This document shows positions 1 through 6,222 of a stretch of DNA of 8,368 nt, one piece after another. Origin of the DNA: an uncultured Chloroflexota bacterium (GTDB lineage Bacteria; Chloroflexota; Limnocylindria; Limnocylindrales; Limnocylindraceae); contig CAINCM010000146.1 of assembly GCA_903847005.1 (NCBI GenBank), positions 1-8,368 of the forward strand, in the 5' to 3' direction. Each line of letters opens with the position of its first letter. The first letter of the stretch is position 1. The position numbers and the translations under genes were made by a program. The notes under the pieces were generated by a model. It saw only the letters and a program-made list of their open reading frames with translations, was not told where the DNA came from and searched no databases.

Positions 1-1
1 C

Positions 2-382
2 GGTGGCGGCCAGCGTCCAGCGGCGCTCGCCGCCGCGCTCGAGGCGATCATCGGCGCGGTCTTCCTCTCCCACGGCTTCGAGGAGGCTGAACGTTTTGTG
101 ATGACTCACCTCGCGCAAGAGATCGCAGCGCCGCGCGCATCCATCGGCAAGGGGATCAAGACCATGCTCCAGGAGTGGACGCAGGCGAAAAACGGTTCGC
201 TTCCTCGCTACGACATCATCGGAACCAGCGGACCCGAACACGAGCGCATCTACGAGTGCGCCGTCCGCATCGATGGGAGCGAGATCGCACGAGGAAGCGG
301 GCCGAGTCGAAGGGCGGCAGAGGCCGCTGCAGCGGAGGCCGCCATCGACCTTCTTGGCGTCACGAAAGAGGCGGTCAGATGA
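2..382 (+). CDS. rnc: Ribonuclease III, C-terminal part (5' truncated by window edge)
   Basis: RNase III is a cytoplasmic endonuclease that cleaves double-stranded RNA in rRNA precursor processing and mRNA turnover. The reading frame is open from base 2, so the true start lies outside the window; 126 codons are visible. The first part is the end of the nuclease domain, with the helix LEAIIGAVFL followed by GFEEAERFV; its Glu (codon 41-43) matches the family's catalytic Glu. A double-stranded RNA-binding domain follows at about bases 155-361, with the landmarks KTMLQEWTQ, LPRYDIIG, GPEHERIYEC and GSGPSRRAAEAAAAEAA. The second landmark position of the nuclease helix, three residues before the Glu and normally Asp, is Ala here (codon 32-34). 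The methionine at 98 is internal and not a start. The stop overlaps the smc start by 4 bp, so the two are probably co-transcribed. Family assignment is secure; catalytic competence is uncertain. Confidence 0.93.
   Translation, partial: GGGQRPAALAAALEAIIGAVFLSHGFEEAERFVMTHLAQEIAAPRASIGKGIKTMLQEWTQAKNGSLPRYDIIGTSGPEHERIYECAVRIDGSEIARGSGPSRRAAEAAAAEAAIDLLGVTKEAVR
365..371 (+). promoter_or_regulatory. Shine-Dalgarno sequence for smc
   Basis: AAAGAGG lies 7 bases before the ATG at 379, inside the end of rnc. It supports that ATG as the smc start over the open frame that extends further upstream to 175. Confidence 0.6.
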
Positions 383-3300
383 GTCGTTTGCGCCTACGAG
401 AAGTTCGCCTCACCGGTTTCAAGACCTTCGCCGACAAGACCACCATCGCCTTCACGCCGGGCATCACCGCCATCGTGGGCCCGAATGGGAGCGGCAAGTC
501 GAACATCGTCGACGCTCTGCGCTGGGCACTCGGTGAGGCCGGTCGGGGCATCCGATCCAAGCGAGTAGACGAAGTCATCTTCGCCGGCTCCGAGAAGCGT
601 CGCCAGCTCGGCCTTGCAGAGGTATCGCTCAGCATCTCCAACGACGATGGCCTCTTCGACCTCCCCTTCACGGAAATCGAGATTGCGCGTCGTGCGGACC
701 GAGGCGGCGGACAGGAGTACCTGCTGAATCGAGAGCGCGTTCGCTTGCGTGACCTCAATGAGTTGCTGGACGGTGCGGGGCTTGCAGAAAACGGACTCTT
801 GTTCATCGGACAGGGCGCTGTGGATCAGGCGCTCAGCCTCCGTGCCGAGGAACGGCGAGCCCTCGTCGAAGAGTTCGCTGGAACCGCCCGCCACGAGCGG
901 CGTCGCGCACGTGCGGAGAGCGAGATGAAGGAAGCAACAGAGAATCGAGCCAGAGTCGAGGAGATTCTCGCCGCCCTCAGGCCGCAAGAGCGCCGCCTTG
1001 CTTCGCTTGCACGACAAGAGGCCGGACGCGATGAGCTTCTGGCCGAAGCGGTGGACCGCATCGCCACGCTCGGCGCAACTCGTGCGAGCTGGTTTGCATC
1101 TCGTCGAGGAGCGACGGCTCACCGCCTGCAGGAGGTCAGGGGAGAGATCGGCAGCATCCGCGAAGCACTGCGTTCTTCTGAGAGCGAAGCGAGCGCACGA
1201 CGGACGCGACTCCTTGAGGCACGCACAGCGTTGGAGGCTGCGCGAGTGGAACTCGAGTCGGCACGCAGCGCCCGCGAGGCCGCGGAGCGGAATCGCGCCC
1301 GTTCAGATGCGGAGGCAGAGGCGATCATCCGCGACACTGAACGCCTCGAGGCGGAGATTGCCGAGGCGGAGCGTGAGGTGCGCGCCGTGGAGCAGATTAG
1401 AGCGACCGCAGCCCCCGCGGCCGATGCGGAGGCTGCCGCAGCTCTCGAGCTCCTCGATTCGGATCTTGCCAACGCCCGCCGCGAGCTCCGCGCGCTGCAA
1501 GACGATCAGAGCGGAGTAGGCGGCGGCGAGTCGATCGCACGCGCCGAACGCGCGAGGTCCTCTGAGATGGCAGAGATTGAGGCGCGTATCGCGCGCATCC
1601 AGGCGGAGCGCGACGCGCTCCAGGGTGATGACGCGGCTCGAGATCTCGCTGCAGCGACCGCCCGGCACGATGCTCTGCTCGCGCAGTATCGCGAAGCGCA
1701 AGAGCGAGCGGCGCGCGCCGCGAGCGAGGCACGCGATGCTGAGCTCGAGGAGGCGAAGCTGCGAGCGGTGGCGGGTGACCGAGACCGTGCCGCACGTGCT
1801 GCCGAAGCCGAATGCGCAACGCTCGAAGGCCGATTGAGCGCACTCGAGGCGCGCCGCAGCGCCATACAGGAGCGCGCCCTTGCGCGTGCGGCGCGTGCGA
1901 TCGGCGGCAGGAGCCTCTTGGCAGGAGTCGAGATCCGGGAAGAGGGTCGCAGCGCCGTCCTCGCCGCCCTCGGGGCGCTCGCACGAGGGTTCATCGTCGA
2001 TCGGAGCGGTGCCACGCTCCTCGATGACGATCAGGGGGCGCTCCTGATCGAAGGGTCGGCGGGCGCTCCCGTCGCGGATCACCCGACGCTGCCGATGCTC
2101 GCCGCGGAGGTGGTCAGCGATCCAGACGGCGTGTTGGCTCGAATCCTGAGCGGTGTCGCAGTGGCGCCATCGGTGGCGGTGGCGCTCGATGCACTCGATG
2201 AACTCCCCGTGGGCGGAATCATCGTGACGCGCGGTGGTGCGGTGATCCGCTCTGGAGGGGTCGTGACACGCGAGACTGAGCCAGAGGAGGCGCTTCTCGA
2301 CGCCGAAATCACGCGGTTGGCACGAGAGATCGAGCGACGACGTGCATCCGCAGCGTCGCTTCGCAGCGATGCGGTGGCCGAAGAGGCCACCCTCACCGCT
2401 GCGGCGGCGCGGTCCTCCAGCCTTCGATCGGCCGACCTTGCCGCGCGGAGTGCGTTGCGGACCGCGGCCGATCTTCGAGCGGAGGGCGAGCGGGAGGTGA
2501 CGGCGTCCACGCGCAGCGCCGCTGAACGCGACGCGCGATTGGAACGGTTGGAGCAGACGCTGCGCGACCTCACCGCTCGCTGGGACGAGCTCCACGCGAG
2601 TGCGAGCGCGGCGATTGGATCCGGTAGCGCCGCTGAGGAGTGGCAGGAGCGCATCAGAGAGCTCACCGTCCGAAGAGGAGCCATTGCCGCCGCAGTGGAG
2701 GCGGATCGTCAGTCGCTTCGAGCATGGGAGCTTGCGCGGGCACGTGGAGACGCGAGCATTGCCGCAGCGTCCGCCCGCATCGCACGCGCTGCGGAGTCGC
2801 GAGGCGCGATCGATGCTCGCAGTGCGGCGCTTCAGGCCGAACGCGTGGAGCTCGTCGGGCGCTCGGATGCGGCCCAGCTCGCCGTGAACGAGCGCGAGGA
2901 TCTGGTGCAGCGCCTTGTGGAACAGCAAGAGGGGATCGAGCGCGAGACTGCCGCAGACGAAGAGCGGAAGCGGTCGCTACGCCAACGGGAAGCCGAACTC
3001 GACGAGGCGCTGCGACCACTCGAACGGGATGCACAGGGCCTTGAGTTCGAATACGAACGCCTGATCGAGGAACTGGCGGGAGACCTCGCCGCCTTCGGGC
3101 GACGGCTCGCGTCGGACCCTCGGATTGCGGCCGGACTTCCGGATGTGCTGCGCGCATCGGCTGCTGAAGAGGCCGCTGCCAGCGAGCCATCGGAGGCGAC
3201 CGAGGAGGAGCGATCGGAAGACGAGGCGCGCGCTCGAACCCAGGCCGCTGCACTTCTTGAACACTGGGGCGCTGCAGCGATGCAGGCTGGCACGACGGTC

Positions 3301-4005
3301 GAGCCGGCGGACCCAGAGCAGATCCGCGCCCTCGAGCGTCTGCGTCGCAAGATCGGCCCTCTCGATGCTGCAGGGGCGAGTGTCGCGATCGAACATCGAG
3401 AACTTCGTGAGCGTCTCGAGAGCCTTGAAGCGCAGACGTCTGACCTGGACGGTGCCATCGCCAAGGCGTCCGCGCTCATCGCCGAGCTCGACACACTCGT
3501 CGAGAGCACGTTCAGCGAGCAGTTCACCGCACTGCAGACGACCTTCAGCGCGAACTTCCAGCTCCTCTTTGGCGGTGGAGATGCTCAGCTGCGACTGACC
3601 TCAGAAGAGGGGGTGCGCAGGCCCGGCGTCGAGATCGATGCACGGCCTCCGCTCAAGCGGCGACAGCAGCTCTCGCTCCTTTCAGGTGGCGAGCGGGCAC
3701 TCACCGGAGTGGCGCTGCTTCTCGGCATGCTTGCCGTTCGACCTCTTCCGTTTGTCGTACTCGACGAGGTCGATGCAGCGCTCGACGAGGCGAACGTGAC
3801 CCGCTTCGGCGATGCGATTCGCGAGCTCAGCGAGCGCACGCAGGTCGTGGTGATCACCCACAACCGCGGCACAGTGGAGGTTGCGGATAGTCTCTGGGGG
3901 GTGACCGCAGGGGAGGACGCAACCAGTCGTGTCTTCGGACTTCGACTCGACGAGGCGAAGCGAATCGCAGATGCAGCACGGGCGGAGCGCGAGGCGGCAC
4001 GTTGA
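379..4005 (+). CDS. smc: Chromosome segregation protein SMC
   Basis: SMC is the ATPase core of bacterial condensin, a dimer that extrudes or holds DNA loops for chromosome compaction and segregation. It normally works with ScpA and ScpB, which are not in this window. The protein has 1208 residues, the usual family length. Visible parts in order: Walker A GPNGSGKSN at 34-42; Q-loop Gln145 in FIGQGAVDQ; Glu/Arg/Ala-rich coiled coil at about 165-505; hinge at about 510-632; return coiled coil to about 1000; FGGGDAQLRL; ABC signature LSLLSGGE at 1098-1105; Walker B FVVLDE at 1125-1130; D-loop AALDEANV; switch ITHNRGTVEVAD. The hinge is divergent but keeps the terminal pattern VTRGGAVIRSGGVV (616-629). 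A Glu/Ser-rich acidic patch sits at about 930-955. The start is the ATG in the ATGA overlap with rnc, since MSRLRLREVRLTGFKTFADK aligns with the normal SMC N-terminus. Probably translationally coupled to rnc and ftsY. Confidence 0.97.
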   Translation: MSRLRLREVRLTGFKTFADKTTIAFTPGITAIVGPNGSGKSNIVDALRWALGEAGRGIRSKRVDEVIFAGSEKRRQLGLAEVSLSISNDDGLFDLPFTEIEIARRADRGGGQEYLLNRERVRLRDLNELLDGAGLAENGLLFIGQGAVDQALSLRAEERRALVEEFAGTARHERRRARAESEMKEATENRARVEEILAALRPQERRLASLARQEAGRDELLAEAVDRIATLGATRASWFASRRGATAHRLQEVRGEIGSIREALRSSESEASARRTRLLEARTALEAARVELESARSAREAAERNRARSDAEAEAIIRDTERLEAEIAEAEREVRAVEQIRATAAPAADAEAAAALELLDSDLANARRELRALQDDQSGVGGGESIARAERARSSEMAEIEARIARIQAERDALQGDDAARDLAAATARHDALLAQYREAQERAARAASEARDAELEEAKLRAVAGDRDRAARAAEAECATLEGRLSALEARRSAIQERALARAARAIGGRSLLAGVEIREEGRSAVLAALGALARGFIVDRSGATLLDDDQGALLIEGSAGAPVADHPTLPMLAAEVVSDPDGVLARILSGVAVAPSVAVALDALDELPVGGIIVTRGGAVIRSGGVVTRETEPEEALLDAEITRLAREIERRRASAASLRSDAVAEEATLTAAAARSSSLRSADLAARSALRTAADLRAEGEREVTASTRSAAERDARLERLEQTLRDLTARWDELHASASAAIGSGSAAEEWQERIRELTVRRGAIAAAVEADRQSLRAWELARARGDASIAAASARIARAAESRGAIDARSAALQAERVELVGRSDAAQLAVNEREDLVQRLVEQQEGIERETAADEERKRSLRQREAELDEALRPLERDAQGLEFEYERLIEELAGDLAAFGRRLASDPRIAAGLPDVLRASAAEEAAASEPSEATEEERSEDEARARTQAAALLEHWGAAAMQAGTTVEPADPEQIRALERLRRKIGPLDAAGASVAIEHRELRERLESLEAQTSDLDGAIAKASALIAELDTLVESTFSEQFTALQTTFSANFQLLFGGGDAQLRLTSEEGVRRPGVEIDARPPLKRRQQLSLLSGGERALTGVALLLGMLAVRPLPFVVLDEVDAALDEANVTRFGDAIRELSERTQVVVITHNRGTVEVADSLWGVTAGEDATSRVFGLRLDEAKRIADAARAEREAAR
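3991..3994 (+). promoter_or_regulatory. Weak Shine-Dalgarno for the ftsY TTG start
   Basis: GAGG lies 7 bases before the TTG at 4002, inside the end of smc. It is short, but its spacing supports the unusual start codon. Ribosomes finishing smc could also reinitiate here. Confidence 0.4.
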
Positions 4006-4919
4006 AACTCGCCTTCTGGCGAAAGAGCACACACGAGGAGAAGGCGAGCATCAGCGCCGCCGCCGCCCCATCCGGCAGGGGGGTCCTCCAGGCGATACGC
4101 AGGTCACTCTCCCCCGAGCCAGATTGGAGCGCGCTGGAACGCGCCCTGATCGAGAGCGATGCAGGGAGCGCCACCGCAGGTGCCATCATCAGCGCGGCAC
4201 GAGAGGAAACTGGGGGGACGGGGAGAGAGCGGCTGCGCTCGGCACTCGTTGCGTTGATGCGCGAGGATGCTCGTGCGACCGCTTCTGAAGGTTCCGCGAA
4301 CCAACAGGTCATCCTTCTCGTCGGCGTCAACGGTGCAGGGAAGACGACCTCGGCGGCGAAGCTCGCAGCACGCGCAAAGGCGGCGTCACTGCATCCCGTT
4401 CTCGTTGCGGCAGATACGTTCCGAGCTGCTGCGATCGACCAGTTGCGACTGCTTGCAACCCGAACGGAGACCGCACTCGTTGCGGGGCGGCCAGGAGGCG
4501 ACCCGTCAGCAGCGATCCACGATGCGCTGACGCAGGCGAACGCAAGGGGGCTGAGCCCCGTGATCATCGATACGGCAGGACGGATGCAGACGAAGAGCGG
4601 ACTCATGGATGAGCTCACGAAGATGCGCCGCGTGATCCAGAAACTCGCCCCCGACGCAGACGTCGAGGTGCTGCTCGTCATCGACGCGACCGCCGGGCAG
4701 AACGGACTGGCCCAGGCGAGCGGCTTCAATCGCGCCGCTGGCGTTGACGGCGTGATCCTCACCAAACTCGACGCGGGTGCGCGCGGCGGAGTGGCGCTTG
4801 CGGTCCGTCGCGAGCTGGGGCTTCCAGTTCGCTGGGTCGGTGTCGGCGAGGGCGGGAGTGACCTACTCCCGTTCGATGCCGAAGCCTTTGCTGACGGGTT
4901 GTTAGGCGACGCGGTGTAG
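4002..4919 (+). CDS. ftsY: Signal recognition particle receptor FtsY
   Basis: FtsY is the membrane-associated GTPase that docks the Ffh-ribosome complex at the translocon and resets it by reciprocal GTP hydrolysis. The 305-residue protein is an almost minimal NG-domain form without a long acidic A domain. Its N-terminus, MKLAFWRKS, is short, hydrophobic and basic, and could help membrane contact (inference). All signature motifs are canonical: G1 GVNGAGKTTS at 108-117; insertion-box DTFRAAA from Asp138; G3 DTAGR at 190-194; TAGQNGL; G4 TKLD at 254-257; ARGG just after; and the C-terminal DLLPFDAEAFADGLL. The start is TTG, sharing TTGA with the smc stop; no ATG or GTG is better placed. A run of six G at 4078-4083 lies in the N-terminal linker, where an indel error would be hard to notice, but the downstream N domain stays in frame. 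The 3' end overlaps the convergent MFS gene by 18 bp. Confidence 0.96.
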   Translation: MKLAFWRKSTHEEKASISAAAAPSGRGVLQAIRRSLSPEPDWSALERALIESDAGSATAGAIISAAREETGGTGRERLRSALVALMREDARATASEGSANQQVILLVGVNGAGKTTSAAKLAARAKAASLHPVLVAADTFRAAAIDQLRLLATRTETALVAGRPGGDPSAAIHDALTQANARGLSPVIIDTAGRMQTKSGLMDELTKMRRVIQKLAPDADVEVLLVIDATAGQNGLAQASGFNRAAGVDGVILTKLDAGARGGVALAVRRELGLPVRWVGVGEGGSDLLPFDAEAFADGLLGDAV

Positions 4920-6200
4920 CGCGCGCGGCAGATCGCCGATTCGCTCTACGCGACCGAGACGGGTCAACGCCACCAGGACACCTGCGGCCACCGATGCCGC
5001 GGCGCCAACCACAAGTGCCGTGCCGCTTCCCGCCGCGGACCCGCCGATGAGGCCACCAGCGACGATGCCGGCGAGCCTTCCGAGGATGTTGACCCCTTCG
5101 AACGCGGCGTTTGCCCGCCCCTGGAGCGCGTCGGGGAGGACACGGCCGCGGATGGCTCCCTGGTTCGCCTCCCATACGGTTTCAAAGCCGTCGCTGAGAA
5201 ACTGATGTGCGACGAGGAGCGTGATCCCAACGAGAGATTCGCTGGGGGCGAGCGGTACGAGCGCAAGGCCGATCCCAACAATCACGAGGCTTGCGCTGAT
5301 CGCTCGGCCGGTACCAAGCGCGAGCGAGATCCGCTCCGTGAGGATTCCGCCAGCAAATGACGCGATGCCTCCGCTCGCGATGATGAAGCCGATCACTTCG
5401 GGGCTCAGCCCAAGCGCGCGGACGACATAGATCATGTATGCCGAGCGGAAGAGGCCGAAGTAGATCCCAATCGCCGCACTGGAGGCGATCAGCGGTCTCA
5501 TGATCGGGATCGCCCATGTCTGTCGCAGGCCCTCTTCGGCCTCTGTGAAGAATCCTCGTCGCGCCGTCGCCTTCGGAAGGCGCGGCTCGCGGACTCGGAG
5601 CGCCGAGAGGAGGAGCGCCGAGGCAACGTATGTGAGGGCATCGACGCCGATCGCGGCGGCCCCCCCGATGCTCCCGACGAGGAGGCCTGCAACACCGAAA
5701 CCGAAGAACTCTGCCGCGCCACGGATTCCGAGCACTCTCCCCAGCACGGAGCGCAGATCAGGAGTCGGAACGAGACCGGCGAGATAGCTTCGCTCGGCGA
5801 TGTCGAACGCCGTGCTGCATGCTCCGCTGGCTGCGCTGACAACAATGAGGTGGGGGAGCGAAACCGCACCGTTGAGGAACGCGGCGAGAGGGATGCTGCC
5901 GAGAAGCGTCGCACGAATCAGGTCTGCCGCAACCATGACCGGACGGCGAGGGAGGCGATCGATCCAGACCCCAGCAACCTGGCTCGCTGCCGCCGCCGCG
6001 ATGAGGTCGACCGCCGCGATGAGGGCGGCCTCCTCCGGAGAGATCTGCAGTCCGATGATTGCGAGGAGGGGGAGCGCGGCACGTGTGATGAAAGAGCCGA
6101 AGGTGGAGGCAGACTGCGCCGCCATCAAGATGCGAACATCACGCCGAACGGCGGAGTCGGCCCCTCGGCGCACCACGGCTACTCGACCCCTCCTCTTCAT
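4902..6200 (-). CDS. MFS family transporter (substrate unknown)
   Basis: This is an inner-membrane secondary transporter of the major facilitator superfamily, 432 residues from the chosen start. An Arg-rich cytoplasmic N-terminus (1-25) precedes a chain of hydrophobic segments compatible with 12 helices. The loop after the second helix carries the MFS motif A as GVWIDRLPRRPVM (77-89). The stretch from RALPLLAI through ADLIRATLL to AFDIAERSYLAGLVP resembles the MFS_3 / enterobactin-exporter-like or macrolide-efflux-like branch, so export is more likely than uptake; the substrate cannot be read from the sequence. The central loop at about 201-229 separates the two six-helix halves. Candidate starts are ATG at 6200 (preferred), 6125 (MAAQSAST, 407 residues) and 6224 (MLEVYAAP, 440 residues, facing the ffh ATG across CATG). 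It is the only leftward gene here and splits ftsY from ffh, suggesting insertion into a housekeeping block. Its end overlaps ftsY by 18 bp. Confidence 0.88.
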   Translation of the reverse strand: MKRRGRVAVVRRGADSAVRRDVRILMAAQSASTFGSFITRAALPLLAIIGLQISPEEAALIAAVDLIAAAAASQVAGVWIDRLPRRPVMVAADLIRATLLGSIPLAAFLNGAVSLPHLIVVSAASGACSTAFDIAERSYLAGLVPTPDLRSVLGRVLGIRGAAEFFGFGVAGLLVGSIGGAAAIGVDALTYVASALLLSALRVREPRLPKATARRGFFTEAEEGLRQTWAIPIMRPLIASSAAIGIYFGLFRSAYMIYVVRALGLSPEVIGFIIASGGIASFAGGILTERISLALGTGRAISASLVIVGIGLALVPLAPSESLVGITLLVAHQFLSDGFETVWEANQGAIRGRVLPDALQGRANAAFEGVNILGRLAGIVAGGLIGGSAAGSGTALVVGAAASVAAGVLVALTRLGRVERIGDLPRALHRVA

Positions 6201-6206
6201 CGGTGC

Positions 6207-6216
6207 AGCGTACACT
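6207..6216. promoter_or_regulatory. Candidate symmetric bidirectional -10 element for ffh and the MFS gene
   Basis: The sequence AGCGTACACT holds TACACT on the + strand (6211-6216) and TACGCT on the - strand (6212-6207). Both fit the TAnnnT form of a sigma-70-type -10 box, and they share the TA of a central GTAC. Each box ends exactly 6 bases before an ATG: 6223 for ffh on +, and 6200 for the MFS gene on -. A start site at the usual distance would fall on or beside the A of each ATG, giving leaderless mRNAs. No convincing -35 hexamer or Shine-Dalgarno is seen on either side. The 22-bp spacer 6201-6222 contains nothing else. Boxes this short occur by chance; the double symmetry and equal spacing are what support it. 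Confidence 0.45.
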
Positions 6217-6222
6217 TCCAGC

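Noticed and set aside
175..378. Upstream extension of the smc frame
   Set aside because: It overlaps the RNase III dsRNA-binding domain in another frame. The SMC family N-terminus begins at the ATG at 379, which has a Shine-Dalgarno.
1303..2928. A 541-codon open frame on the - strand opposite smc
   Set aside because: It lies wholly antisense to the coiled coil and hinge of a clear smc gene. Long antisense frames are expected in GC-rich DNA, and the translation has no recognisable domain.
5800..6222. Upstream extension of the ffh frame
   Set aside because: It is antisense to the transporter, and the Ffh family N-terminus starts at 6223.
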